64,000 bases of DNA, from assembly GCF_008802405.1 (NCBI RefSeq), contig NZ_VZDO01000009.1, positions 1-64,000 on the forward strand. Direction: 5' to 3'. Shown here piece by piece: positions 1-8,786 of the stretch; positions within the stretch are counted from its first letter, which is position 1; each line of letters starts with the position of its first letter. The stretch comes from Plantimonas leprariae. Lineage in GTDB: Bacteria > Pseudomonadota > Alphaproteobacteria > Rhizobiales > Rhizobiaceae. Made by a program: the position numbers and the translations under genes. The notes below the pieces were generated by a model. It had not been told where the DNA came from, did no database searches, and worked only from the letters and a program-made list of their open reading frames with translations.

Positions 1-936
1 GCGGCCGCCAGCCGGTTCGCGGTGTCGTCGAAGCTGAGCAGCATCGCCGCACGCCCGTCGCCGAACAGCCAAAGCTCCGCACGCACGGGCGAGGGCTGGC
101 GGACCCTCGGCTGGGACGCTTCGGGCGTGGTCAGGGCCGTCGGGCCCGGGGTCACGTCCTTCCGACCCGGCGACGAGGTCTTCTACGCCGGCTCCATCGC
201 ACGCGACGGCACCAACTCCGAACTGCATCTGGTGGACGAGCGGATCGTCGGAGCGAAGCCGAAGAGCCTCGACTGGGCCGAGTCCGCGGCGCTGCCGCTG
301 ACGGCGATCACCGCCTGGGAAGCGCTGTTCGATCGGCTCGACGTCCGCAAGGCCGTGCCGGGAGCGGCCAATGCGCTCGTGATGATCGGCGGCGTGGGCG
401 GCGTCGGTTCGATCGCGACTCAGCTTGCCCGGCAGCTTACCGATCTCGCGGTGATCGCCACCGCCTCGCGCCGCGAGACACAGGATTGGGCTCGCGGCAT
501 GGGCGCGCATCACGTGGTCGACCATAGCCAGCCGCTGTCGCACCAAATCGAGGAACTCGGTATCGGCGCGCCGGCCTTCGTGTTCTCGACGACCCATACC
601 GACCGCCACTTCGGCGACATCGTCGAACTGATCGCGCCGCAGGGCCGCTTCGCCCTGATCGACGATCCAGCGACCCTCGACGCGATGCCCTTCAAGCGGA
701 AGTCGGTGTCGCTCTATTGGGAACTGATGTTCAGCCGCCCGATCTTCAACACAGCGGACATCGGCGAACAGGGCCGGCTCCTGGCCGAGGTGGAGAGGCT
801 CGTCGATGCCGGACAACTGCGGACCACGCTGACCGAGCGCCTGTCGCCGATCGACGCCGCCAACCTGAAGCGCGCGCACGCCATGATCGAGAGCGCTGCC
901 ACGCGCTGCAAGGTGGTCCTGGAAGGGTGGGGCTGA
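1..936 (+). pseudogene. Zinc-type alcohol dehydrogenase-like protein (YogA/ZADH family), N-terminus replaced
   Basis: The frame is open from the window edge; the first possible start is GTG at 22. From about residue 24 it reads as a medium-chain dehydrogenase/quinone-reductase-like protein: GWDASGVV, PGDEVFYAG, a substrate segment ALPLTAITAWEALFDRL, and the Rossmann loop GGVGGVGSIATQLARQL around residues 121-137. The usual ~50-residue N-terminal start of the catalytic domain is absent. The ~75 bases before the homology instead make better protein on the minus strand (LWLFGDGRAAMLLSF), so an unrelated gene fragment seems to be joined here. The family reduces quinones or enals with NADPH in the cytoplasm. 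It is followed by another broken gene, so I call it a 5'-truncated pseudogene; a functional GTG start is less likely. Confidence 0.6.
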
Positions 937-988
937 AGACCTCCTCCTTCCCACCCCCCGCTTTCTCAACCAGCCGGAAGTCCACACC

Positions 989-1429
989 ATGAACACCCAG
1001 TCGACCGATGTCGCTGCCACTGCCACCGTCTCCAGGACGGCCTCGGACGCCCTTCTGAAAGCCGCGTTCGAAGCCGCGGCCGGTCTGGGCTTCGAGGCGG
1101 CCGTGGCCGTGGTCGATGCCGGCGGGGCGCTGAAGGGGTTCACGCGAAGCGACGGAGCCGTCTTCCTACCGCCGACGCGCGATCAACAAGGCGTGGACGG
1201 CAGGGTCCTACGGCTACCCGACCCACGTCTGGAACGACTATGTCGCCGACCCAAAGGTCGCGCCGCTCGCCAATTTGCCGCGCATGATGCCGGTCGACGG
1301 CGGCTACCCGCTCCTGCACAGGGCCGCCTGGTCGGTGGCATCAGCATTTCCGGCGGCATCTACCAGCAGGACCAGGACGCCGCCGTGGCGGCTCTGTAGG
1401 CGACCGGGTTCGAACTCCCGCAAGCGTAA
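989..1429 (+). pseudogene. GlcG/HbpS family protein, two frameshifts and a stop
   Basis: Starts with ATG at 989. Frame 1 gives the family's N-terminal half, including AAVAVVDAGGALKGFTRSDG. Near 1170-1180 the family sequence jumps frame (AINKAWTAGSYGYPTHVW, then LANLPRMMPVDGGYPLL). Near 1320 it jumps again (GRLVGGISISGGIYQQDQ). The last part then meets TAG at 1397-1399 where the family usually has a lysine, followed in frame by ATGFELPQA and TAA at 1427-1429. Three independent lesions mean a dead gene, not a sequencing slip. GlcG/HbpS proteins are ~140-residue haem- or cobalamin-binding domains often placed beside oxidoreductases, which fits the dehydrogenase remnant upstream. Confidence 0.8.
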
Positions 1430-1494
1430 TCGAGCTTGGCAGTCCACCTGCCGCAGGCAGGCTCCGGCGACCGCAACGGTAGCCGCTGGGGCGC

Positions 1495-1720
1495 AGTCCG
1501 CTTCCGGCCCTGCATCCCGCCGGATAAACGCTCGCTCGTGCTCGAGCCCTTCTTCAAGCTTGACGCTTCGCGCGGACCGAGCACGCAAAAAGACTTCGAC
1601 CTCGGACTGTCGATCGTGTCCGACATCGTCAAGGCGCATGACGGAACTCTCGAACTTTGCGATCGCGCCCCGCACGGCCTCGTCATCCGCCTTCGCCTGC
1701 CGCGCCTCGCCGCGAATTGA
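1495..1720 (+). pseudogene. Sensor histidine kinase, C-terminal ATPase fragment
   Basis: Only the end of an HATPase_c domain is present: IPPDKRSLVLEPFFKLDAS, then DFDLGLSIVSDIVKAHDGTL and a terminal RLRLP strand. The G2-box region normally reads FGLGLSIV; here glycine is replaced by aspartate. The dimerisation domain, the phospho-accepting histidine and the first half of the ATPase domain are missing, and the preceding bases (from 1436) translate to unrelated sequence. It lies just before a response-regulator fragment, so this was probably a two-component pair that has been cut away. Confidence 0.65.
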
Positions 1721-1815
1721 CCGGAACCACGCGGCGACCGCACATGTCCATACTTCATACCGATCCGGGGCGCGCCACCATGCTTCCAGTTCGCAGATCC
1801 AGCCGAAATCAACCG

Positions 1816-1904
1816 ATGATCCTGGTCGTGGAAGACGACCCCGTGATCGCCGCCATGATGGCTAAGACGCTGGAGGAAGCAGGCATGGCAGCCCATACCG
1901 CGGG
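1816..1904 (+). pseudogene. Response regulator receiver domain, N-terminal fragment
   Basis: ATG at 1816 opens a classic receiver start, MILVVEDDPVIAAMMAKTLE, with the acidic pair (ED D) of the phosphorylation pocket. Identity to the fold ends after about 30 residues at ~1904. There the sequence passes directly into the minus-strand DUF2924 gene. The phosphorylatable aspartate (~residue 54) is not encoded. The junction marks a deletion or insertion that truncated both genes. Confidence 0.6.
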
Positions 1905-2364
1905 GACCCGACCAGCGCGTGCCGGTGATGAGGCGGACGATCTCAGACAGCGATCGGTAGCTGACGCCACCATGGCGGTAGGTGCCGTCCGCCTGGCGCA
2001 CGACCTCATAGGTCCGCCCCTCCCATTCGCCAAAGAAACGCGTTCCCGCCTTCACGCTGCGGCGTACCCGCAGCCGTGGCACTTTTTCAGCCGACCCCGA
2101 CGCTGCATCCGCATCGCGCTCTGGCGGATTGGCCAGCCGCACCTCGGCGGCGGGCGACAGGCCGCCGTGTTCCCTCTCCTGCAGGCGGTAGGTAATCGCC
2201 TGGACCGGGATCTGCCGGCTCAGGTTGCGCGGGACTCCGCAGCGGTAGCAGATCCGCCACTCCCGGCGCATCTCGGCCATGGTAAGGGCCGGCAGGCTTT
2301 CTGGGTCGACGCGAAGCATCGCATCGACCTCGGTTGTTCTCGGATAAACCATGACGGCGATCAA
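1905..2364 (-). pseudogene. DUF2924 domain protein, 3'-truncated
   Basis: Reads leftwards from TTG at 2364 (overlapping the upstream stop as TTGA) or ATG at 2352. It shows the DUF2924 signature: an N-terminal helix with REWRICYRCGVPRNLSRQ and YRLQEREHGGLS, then a C-terminal SH3-like part GTRFFGEWEGRTYEV, SYRSLSEIVRLITGTRWSGP. In family members this end is followed by two or three residues and a stop. Here it runs at ~1905 into the receiver fragment and stays open with unrelated sequence. DUF2924 genes normally sit between a DUF3489 gene and a serine recombinase in alphaproteobacterial mobile elements; the recombinase is missing here. Confidence 0.7.
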
Positions 2365-2741
2365 CCGACGTTGCCAGGGGCGGCCGGAGCGGACACGTCA
2401 CCGCCATCGGACGCAGTGTCCGCCGGCGCGGTGCCGCCCTCGATCCGGTAGCGCCGCACGCCGTCGGACCCGAGCTCGGCGGCAAGCGCGAACTGCAGGC
2501 GTTTGCGCATCGTGCCGGAAAGGAAGCCGCGCAGCGAGGGCGCCTGCCGGCCGGTTGCCGCCTGCAACTCCGGCAAGGAGGCGCTGCGCTTCCGGCGCAG
2601 GAGCTTCAGCACCGTCGCCGACTTCGAGGGGCCGCGCTCGGCTACGACCTTGGTGGTGGAAGCCGCCGCATCGTTGCTGGCGACGCCCGGCTCGAGCGGC
2701 TGGGATGGAACGGCGGCGATCTTGCAGGCGAGGGCGTTCAT
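2361..2741 (-). CDS. DUF3489 domain protein
   Basis: 126 residues from ATG at 2741. Residues ~35-110 match DUF3489: SKSATVLKLLRRKRSASLPE, ATGRQAPSLRGFLSGTMRKR, then DGVRRYRI. This is a small winged-helix-like domain with a low-complexity N-terminus. It overlaps the following DUF2924 gene by 4 bases, the standard arrangement in these elements. Its role is unknown; by association it belongs to a serine-recombinase mobile element, now a remnant because the downstream part is lost. Confidence 0.75.
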   Translation of the reverse strand: MNALACKIAAVPSQPLEPGVASNDAAASTTKVVAERGPSKSATVLKLLRRKRSASLPELQAATGRQAPSLRGFLSGTMRKRLQFALAAELGSDGVRRYRIEGGTAPADTASDGGDVSAPAAPGNVG

Positions 2742-3115
2742 GGCGGGGCTCCGGCGCCGCTACCGACGCAAGCCCAGCAGCTGCCAGGCCGTGGCGCCGC
2801 CCCTGTCAGGCCTCCACACCGCACGATGCAGCAATGCTTGCAACGGCCGGGATGCCGAGGGGGATCACATGGCAACCCAGAGCTGAGCAGCTGTGCCGGC
2901 TCCCGCCGCACCGCATCATTGCCGATGCGAGACCACATCACGCCATGCTGGCAAAACCGTCAGCCGAAGAACTGCATCGCTAGCTCGGCCCGTTGGGCCG
3001 CAAAACCGCGCCCCCGAGACGGCAGAGAATCCAGCCCGAACTCCGCTAAGCCGCGGACGCGACGACATGTTCTCCGGAAGTCAGCGAATAAGCCCATATT
3101 CGGCCGACTGCGTGC
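2742..3115. other. Intergenic stretch without a recognisable gene
   Basis: Short open frames exist on both strands, but their translations have the arginine/proline-rich look of out-of-frame GC-rich DNA. I see no RNA gene. The right edge abuts the att-like repeat at 3116. Confidence 0.5.
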
Positions 3116-3129
3116 CTGGGGCGCCAGGA
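3116..3129 (+). repeat. attL-like core repeat
   Basis: A 14-base exact match to the tRNA-Gln 3' end at 20490-20503, in direct orientation and 119 bases before the integrase ATG. No other part of the tRNA is present here, as expected for the tRNA-distal attachment site. Confidence 0.6.
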
Positions 3130-3199
3130 ACATAATCCCGTCGAAATCAAGGCTTTGAAATCTTAGAACCTATTGCTTTTTCTCGCCTTTCCCGAACAT

Positions 3200-3223
3200 A
3201 ACTGTTCCGGTCGAGTGTTCCGG
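3200..3223 (+). repeat. Putative integrase arm-type site, left copy
   Basis: Reads AACTGTTCCGGTCG, two variable bases, then TGTTCCGG. The same 24-base pattern occurs at 20424-20447 in the same orientation. Itself it contains the heptamer-like unit TGTTCCGG twice, 13 bases apart. In the circularised element the two copies would flank the core on either side, as lambda-type arm sites do. Confidence 0.5.
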
Positions 3224-3248
3224 TTTGGTGTGACGGGCGGGCGTGGGA

Positions 3249-5045
3249 ATGTCGAAGATCAGCTATCTCGAGCGACGGGACGGCACCTATTATTTCCGCG
3301 TCGACGTGCCCCTCGATCTCGTCGCGCACTACGGCACGACGACGAAGAAGAAGTCGCTCAGGACGAAGGACGAGGCCGAGGCCAAGCGGCGCCTCTGGCC
3401 GATGGTTCAGGCTTGGCAAGCCGAATGCGACGACGTGCGGTCCCGGCGCACGATCACCACCGCCGACATGGCGGACGCCACGTGGCGGCACTACAGCGGC
3501 ACCCTCGACCGCGACGAAGACGCCCGACGCCGACGCCCGGGCCGAGACGAGATCGACCAAGCGATCGCCACCGTGCGCGCCCGGGTCGAGCGCGGCGAGA
3601 TCGCCAGCGCCGATCCGCTCGAGATCCTCGACGCGACCCTAGAGGTTCAAGTGATGCAGAAGGCGGGCGAGCTCGACGCCGAGCTCCGACGCGCGAAGCT
3701 CGCGGATCTCCGCAAGCACCTTCCGCTCGGCGAGACGGCACTCGTCGCGCATGAAGTCGACGCCTACGTCGAGGACCACAAGCTCCTCGTCGAGCGCAAG
3801 GGCGGCCAGTGGAACGAGATTGCGCGCCGCATGATGCGCGCCGAGATCGAGGGCCTTGAGCGGACCCTCGAACGCGACCGGGGCGACTACGGCGAGGCGC
3901 CGCGCGACCCGATCGTGAAGCCGGCCGCCGGCGGCTCGCGTGAGCGCGCCGAGCCTGGCGAGGGCATCATGGAGCTGTTCGAGATCTACGCCCGCGAGAA
4001 CCCGAAAGGCATCGCCACCGATACGCTGAACCAGGCGCGTCGGGACGTTGGCACGTTCGCCGAAACGCTCGGCCGCTCGGCGCCGGCCCGCCGGATCGAC
4101 AAGCGCGCCGTGCGCGAGTGGAAGGCGCTCCTCGTGCGCGCGCCTGTGAAGTGGCAGGAGACGAAAGCCTTCGCCGGTATGACGCTCGCTCAAGCTGTCC
4201 GGGCAAACGACGCGATCGGCAAGCCCGTCATCACCGCCCGCACCGTCAACCGCTACCTCGCCGGTCTCGGTTCATTCGCGGCATGGCTCGTCGCGCACGG
4301 CTACCTCGAGGCCAATCCCGTCGAGGGAATGTCGCTGGCGAAGAAGAAGGAGCGGTCGACGTTCCCCTTCAACACCGACCAGCTCGCGACCCTGTTCGCC
4401 TCCCCGCTGTTCACTGGATGCCGAAGCGGCGACTCATGGAGCGCCGTCGCGAAGCCGGGCAACGTCATGGTGCGCGACCACCGCTTTTGGGTGCCGCTCA
4501 TCATGTTGTTCAGCGGCGCCCGCCCAGGCGAGATCGCGCAGCTCGCCCTCGCCGACGTGCGCGAACAGCATGGTCATTGGATCTTGCACATCACCACCGA
4601 AGGCGACGGCGACAAGCAGGTGAAAACCAGCGGCAGCATGCGCGTCGTGCCGATCCATTCCGAACTCATCCGGCTCGGCCTCCTCGATCACCATGCCCGC
4701 ATGAAGGCCGAAGGCCATGACCGCCTGTTCCCCGAAGCGAAGCGCAACTCGCGCGGCCAGATGATCGCCGAGTTCTCGAAGTCGTTCGGCCCCTACCTGA
4801 CGAAGCTCGGCCTCAAGGATGGCCGCGGCTTCTCGGCCTACTCCTTCCGCCACGGCGCCGCCGACGCTCTCAGGCGGGCGGGCTTCCTCGACGAACAGTT
4901 CGGTTTCATCTTGGGACACACCAAGGCGACCATGACCGGGCGCTACGGCATGCTTCCCGAAGGTATGCTCAAGCAGCGCGTCGAGCTCGTGGAAGCGATT
5001 GCCTACCCAGGTTTGACGCTCGATCACCTTGCAGTTCAAAAATAA
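3249..5045 (+). CDS. int: Tyrosine-recombinase integrase
   Basis: About 598 residues, starting at ATG 3249 (GTG 3243 is an alternative). The N-terminus, YLERRDGTYYFRVDVPLDL, is the short DUF6538-type module common in alphaproteobacterial phage integrases. A core-binding SAM-like region lies at ~230-370. The catalytic domain has Arg in FSGARPGEI (~425), Lys in KTSGSMRV (~458), the R of YSFRHG (~533), His in LGH (~556) and the nucleophile Tyr in GRYG (~565). The first histidine of the HxxR box is replaced by tyrosine. It lies next to attL and presumably catalyses integration into, and excision from, the tRNA-Gln site. No excisionase is recognised. Confidence 0.92.
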   Translation: MSKISYLERRDGTYYFRVDVPLDLVAHYGTTTKKKSLRTKDEAEAKRRLWPMVQAWQAECDDVRSRRTITTADMADATWRHYSGTLDRDEDARRRRPGRDEIDQAIATVRARVERGEIASADPLEILDATLEVQVMQKAGELDAELRRAKLADLRKHLPLGETALVAHEVDAYVEDHKLLVERKGGQWNEIARRMMRAEIEGLERTLERDRGDYGEAPRDPIVKPAAGGSRERAEPGEGIMELFEIYARENPKGIATDTLNQARRDVGTFAETLGRSAPARRIDKRAVREWKALLVRAPVKWQETKAFAGMTLAQAVRANDAIGKPVITARTVNRYLAGLGSFAAWLVAHGYLEANPVEGMSLAKKKERSTFPFNTDQLATLFASPLFTGCRSGDSWSAVAKPGNVMVRDHRFWVPLIMLFSGARPGEIAQLALADVREQHGHWILHITTEGDGDKQVKTSGSMRVVPIHSELIRLGLLDHHARMKAEGHDRLFPEAKRNSRGQMIAEFSKSFGPYLTKLGLKDGRGFSAYSFRHGAADALRRAGFLDEQFGFILGHTKATMTGRYGMLPEGMLKQRVELVEAIAYPGLTLDHLAVQK

Positions 5046-5086
5046 TCGTCAGGGAACTGTCAAACGACTAAGAAAATCGTGGTAAG

Positions 5087-5096
5087 TCATTTATGA
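5087..5096 (+). repeat. TCATTTATGA decamer upstream of the structural operon
   Basis: This AT-rich 10-mer, with near-palindromic TCAT/ATGA arms, lies in the 112-base gap between integrase and portal genes. It recurs at 18489-18498 ahead of the small gene at 18601. Both copies lie in short AT-rich islands, so a shared regulator site is possible but unproven. Confidence 0.3.
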
Positions 5097-5157
5097 TCTA
5101 TTGCTCGTTAGATTCCCCCATAAGACAATATATCCAATTTAGAAACTTGGATTTCTC

Positions 5158-6399
5158 GTGGATTTCTCCAGCATCAAGGCATCGGTCGCGCGTATGTTCT
5201 CGCCCGTCGAGACAAAGAGCGCCGTTGTGCCCTACGATGCTTGGGGCCTCGAAGGTTTCCTCACGCCGACGACGATCTCCAGCGTCGTCGTGTCCTCGCA
5301 GTCGGCCATGCGCGTCCCGGCCGTTGCTTTGGCCGTCAACCTCATCGCCTCGTCGATCGGCTCGCTACCGGCCCGCATCGTGCGCAGCGACTCCGGCTCG
5401 AAGGAGATCCTCGTCGACCACCCGGCGTTCGGCCTTATCGCCCGCGCCGCGAACGATCGGCTTTCGGCCGGCAAGCTCCGCGAGCGCCTCGCGATGGACG
5501 CCCTCCTCCACGGGAACGGCTTCGCCTTCGCCAACCGCGTCGACGGCCGTGTCGTCGAGATCCTGCGGCTCGAGCCGTCCGCGATCGGCATCCAGATCGA
5601 GCCGACCACCGGCGAAGTGCTCTACCGGCTGAACGCCGCCGGCGGCCGCATCCTCGACCCGCGCGACGTGATCCACATTCCGGCGCCCGTCAGCTTCGAC
5701 GGCGTGACCGGCGTTTCTCCGATCCAGCTCGCCCGCGAGGCCATTGCGCTCGCGATCACGATGGAAGCCCGCGCCGCCAAGCTGTTCGGCGTCTCGGCTC
5801 GCCCCTCTGGCGTGATCGAGTTCGCCGACAAGATGGGCGAGGAAGATCTCAAGCGGATCGGCACCGGCTGGCGCGCGGCGCACGAGGGCGGCGGCAACGC
5901 CGGGAAGACCGCGCTCCTGCACGGCGGCGGCAAGTTCACGCCCTTCACCTTTTCCAGCGTCGACGCGCAGTTCCTTGAGATGCGCCGCGAGCAGATTGTC
6001 GAGATCGCCCGGGCCTTCGGCGTCCCGGCAACCATGCTGTTCGAGCTGTCGAACGGCACCTTTGCCAACACCGAGCAGCAGGGCCGCCAGTTCGTCACCT
6101 TCACGCTGGCGCCCTGGCTCTCGACCTTCGCCGGCGAGCTCGGCCGCGCCCTTCTCGGCGACGAGGACGGCGCCTCGATCGAGTTCGACACCGACGCCCT
6201 CGTCGCCGTCGACACGGCTGCCAGGACCGACCGGATCGCCAAGCTCCGGGCCGCCGGCGTGATGACCGCGAACGACGCGCGCCGCGAGCTAGGCCTTCCG
6301 GCGCATGCGGATGGCGACCGGCTCGACAGCCCCTTCACCACGGCCGGCAATGCCGCGCCTTCGACCACCGAAACCAAAAAGGAACAGGCCGCCGCATGA
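5158..6399 (+). CDS. HK97-family phage portal protein
   Basis: 413 residues from GTG at 5158, the first start after the AT-rich leader. It has family landmarks: an N-terminal segment ending AVALAVNLIASSIGSLP, the turn HGNGFAFANRVDGRV at ~120, DPRDVIHIPAPVSFDGVTG at ~175, a central wing with EQQGRQFVTFTLAPWL at ~320, and a C-terminal stem helix ANDARRELGLP. Portals form the dodecameric DNA channel at the capsid vertex and dock the terminase. It opens the structural operon and overlaps the next gene by 4 bases. In most HK97-type phages the terminase genes precede the portal; here they lie 6.3 kb downstream. Confidence 0.92.
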   Translation: MDFSSIKASVARMFSPVETKSAVVPYDAWGLEGFLTPTTISSVVVSSQSAMRVPAVALAVNLIASSIGSLPARIVRSDSGSKEILVDHPAFGLIARAANDRLSAGKLRERLAMDALLHGNGFAFANRVDGRVVEILRLEPSAIGIQIEPTTGEVLYRLNAAGGRILDPRDVIHIPAPVSFDGVTGVSPIQLAREAIALAITMEARAAKLFGVSARPSGVIEFADKMGEEDLKRIGTGWRAAHEGGGNAGKTALLHGGGKFTPFTFSSVDAQFLEMRREQIVEIARAFGVPATMLFELSNGTFANTEQQGRQFVTFTLAPWLSTFAGELGRALLGDEDGASIEFDTDALVAVDTAARTDRIAKLRAAGVMTANDARRELGLPAHADGDRLDSPFTTAGNAAPSTTETKKEQAAA

Positions 6400-6731
6400 T
6401 CCCGCATCGCGCCTTCTTCGGCAATGCCGAACACGACTTCCGCCTCGAGCTCCCGCAGATCCTCGAGCTCGAGCGCAGCCGCGACGCCGGTATCGGCGAG
6501 CTCTCACGGCGCGTCATGGGTTCGAGCTACCGGCTCGCCGACCTCACCGAAACCCTTCGCCTGGCGCTCGTCGGCGGCGGCCTCGATCCGCAGGAAGCCG
6601 CGGCGCTCGTCACCGCCTACCTGCCGATGCAGCCGCTCGAGAAGACCCTCACCATCGCCGTCGACGTGCTGACCGAGCTCTACTTTGGCGCGCAGCTCCC
6701 GGCCGACGACGTTGCGGGAGAATTCGCATGA
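6396..6731 (+). CDS. GTA-type tail assembly chaperone-like protein
   Basis: 111 residues from ATG at 6396. It resembles the small family next to the major tail gene in gene transfer agents (GTA TAC): FFGNAEHDFRLELPQILELE, GIGELSRRV, then TLRLALVGGGLDPQEAAALV and a terminal TIAVDVLTELYFG. Tail assembly chaperones bind the tape measure during tail polymerisation. Placement directly after the portal is unusual, and a second chaperone-like gene lies at 9282. Its start and stop overlap both neighbours by 4 bases, so it is translationally coupled. Confidence 0.7.
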   Translation: MIPHRAFFGNAEHDFRLELPQILELERSRDAGIGELSRRVMGSSYRLADLTETLRLALVGGGLDPQEAAALVTAYLPMQPLEKTLTIAVDVLTELYFGAQLPADDVAGEFA

Positions 6732-7087
6732 GGGTCGCGCGCTTCACCAATTTCGCGACCGTCGAGCATTTCCAGATGACCGGCCCGGGCGCCACGCCCG
6801 GCGTAAAGCTGTCCGACTATGCTTTTACGCAGATCACCGGCCCCGAGACGAGCTTCACTTGGCGCTTGGAGCGTTCGACCCTCAATCCGGAAACCGACGC
6901 GCCGAACTGGGTGCCGTGGTCTGCGCCTGATCATGGCTCTGACGAAAACGGCGTATTCACGAAAAACCTCTCGGACCCCGGCGCCGGATTTGGTGTGCGG
7001 GAACCAGCCGTCGCGTGGTGGCGCGTCGTCATCCTCACGATGACCGGCGCGTCGGCGCTCGTCTCGATCAGCGGCGGCGGCGCATGA
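6728..7087 (+). CDS. Hypothetical phage protein
   Basis: 119 residues, ATG at 6728 overlapping the previous stop (ATGA), and overlapping the protease start at the other end. Composition is that of a soluble beta-rich protein (FTNFATVEHFQMTGPG; ITGPETSFTWRLERSTL; VAWWRVVILTMTGASALVSI). I recognise no family. The position inside a coupled head operon suggests a minor virion or head-decoration component, but this is inference from context only. Confidence 0.6.
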   Translation: MRVARFTNFATVEHFQMTGPGATPGVKLSDYAFTQITGPETSFTWRLERSTLNPETDAPNWVPWSAPDHGSDENGVFTKNLSDPGAGFGVREPAVAWWRVVILTMTGASALVSISGGGA

Positions 7088-7593
7088 CGCAGGCCCTCGA
7101 GTTCAAGGCCGCGGTCTCGGCCGACGACGCCGGCGAAATTACCGGCCTCGCCTGGCCGTTCGGCACCCCGGATCGCGTCGGCGACATGATCGAGAAGGGC
7201 GCCTTTGCCGACGCCGCGCTCCCGGTCCCGATGCTGTTCGGTCACAACCCGAACGACCCCGTTGGCGTCTGGACGCACGTCCAGGAAACCGCCGAGGGCC
7301 TGGCCGTGAAAGGCCGCCTTCTCGTCGACGACGTGCCGCGCGCCCGTGAAGTGCGCGCCCTCGTCGCCGCCGGCACGCTCGGCGGCCTCTCGATCGGCTT
7401 CTCGACCAAGAAGGCGGCGCCCCGCGTCAGCAACGGCCGCACCGTCGGCCGCACGATTTCGAGCCTCGAGCTCGTCGAGATCTCGCTCGTCACCATCCCG
7501 GCCCATCCCGGCGCCCGCGTGACGAGCGCGAAGAATGCCGCCCGCGCCTTTGCGCTCGCGGACCTCCTGAACAGGGCCGCGGCCCGCCTCTAA
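7084..7593 (+). CDS. HK97-family prohead maturation protease
   Basis: 169 residues from ATG at 7084. The pattern is that of the U35 prohead protease: ITGLAWPFGTPDRVGDMIEK, a catalytic-histidine region MLFGHNPNDPVG (~60), LVDDVPRAREVRALV, and the serine motif GTLGGLSIGFSTK (~105). The closing strand ELVEISLVTIPAHPGARV is diagnostic. It cleaves the scaffold or delta-domain of the major capsid protein during head maturation. It lies 23 bases before the capsid gene, as in HK97. Confidence 0.92.
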   Translation: MTQALEFKAAVSADDAGEITGLAWPFGTPDRVGDMIEKGAFADAALPVPMLFGHNPNDPVGVWTHVQETAEGLAVKGRLLVDDVPRAREVRALVAAGTLGGLSIGFSTKKAAPRVSNGRTVGRTISSLELVEISLVTIPAHPGARVTSAKNAARAFALADLLNRAAARL

Positions 7594-7616
7594 TCGAAAA
7601 GGATCATAGGACCAGC

Positions 7617-8772
7617 ATGCACTTCAATCAGAAGGCGTTCGACAACGCCATCGAACTCAAGAGCGCCGAAGGCGACGAGGCCGACGCCCTCGTGCTCAAG
7701 GGCCTCGAGGAAATCGAGAAGAAGCTCGCCGACCGTATCGCGGCGGTCGAAACCAAGTCGGCCGACCAGCTCGCCAAGCTCACCGCGAAGCTGAACCGTC
7801 CGGCGATCATCACCGGCGAGGCCGTCGAGGCGTCGATCGAAACCAAGGCGTTCGACGCCTACCTTCGCCGCGGCCAGCCGGCGATGACGGCCGACGAGCT
7901 CAAGAGCATGACGGTCGCGAACGACGCTTCCGGCGGCTACCTGGCGCCCGAAGCCCTCGCCGCGTCGATCCTTACCAAGCTCGTCGAGTTCTCGCCGATC
8001 CGCGCCTACGCGTCCGTGATGACGATCGGCGCCGAGTCCGTGAAGTTCCCGCGCCAGACCGCCAGCGTGGCGGCCACCTGGGTCGACGAGACGGCCGACC
8101 GCACCGGCTCCCAGCCGGCGTTCGAGCAGGTCGCGATCAAGCCCTTCGAGCTGGCGACGTTCACGGACCTCTCGACGCAGTTGCTCGAGGACAACGCCTA
8201 CAACCTCGAAGGCTTCCTCGCCACCGACTTCGCCAAGAGCTTCGGCAAGACCGAGGGCCTCGCCTTCGTGAAGGGCACGGGCGCCGTGAATTTCCAGCCG
8301 ACCGGCCTGATGACCGCGGCGGGCATCGCCGAAGTGAAGACCGGCGTTGCGGACAGCTTCCCGACCGTGAACCCGATCGACGTGTTGATCGGCATGTTCC
8401 ACGCCCTGCCGTCCGCCTACGCGCGCGCCGGCGTCTGGGTCATGAACAACAAGACGCTCGGCGAGCTGCGGAAATGGAAGGACGGCAACGGCTATCCCTT
8501 CATCCTCGACGTCGTGAACGGCGGCGGGACGCAGCTTCTCGGCCGTCCGATCGTCGAGGCGCCCGACATGGACGACGTCGGCGCCGGCAAGTCCCCGATC
8601 CTGTTCGGCGACCTCGCCGGCTACCGGATCGTCGATCGCGTCGGCCTCGCGACGCTCCGCGACCCCTTCACGCTCGCCGGTAAGGGCCAGGTCCGCATCC
8701 ACGCGCGCAAAGCGTGTCGGCGCCGACGTGCTCGACCCTGCGGGCTTCGTGAAGCTCAAGGTCGCAGCGTAA
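7617..8772 (+). CDS. HK97-family major capsid protein (frameshift near the 3' end)
   Basis: ATG at 7617, preceded by AAAAGGA at 7597-7603. An N-terminal coiled delta-like domain (LKGLEEIEKKLADRIAAVET) precedes the typical mature start NDASGGYLAPEALAASILTK. Family strands follow: FSPIRAYASVMTIGAESVKF, RTGSQPAFEQVAIKPFELAT, GDLAGYRIVDRVGLATLRDP. After RIHARK, at ~8712, an extra base (CAAAG where CAAG restores the frame) shifts the reading. The expected end RVGADVLDPAGFVKLKVAA and its TAA at 8770-8772 lie in the +1 frame. As written, the capsid frame stays open and fuses to the tail tube gene. The intended protein is ~384 residues. A sequencing error, a mutation or ribosomal frameshifting could each explain it. 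Confidence 0.88.
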
Positions 8773-8786
8773 GGGAGGGCGGCACC

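Noticed and set aside
1360-1904. Minus-strand extension of the DUF2924 frame over the kinase and GlcG-like remnants
   Set aside because: Beyond 1,905 the translation is antisense to recognisable plus-strand fragments and has no family pattern.
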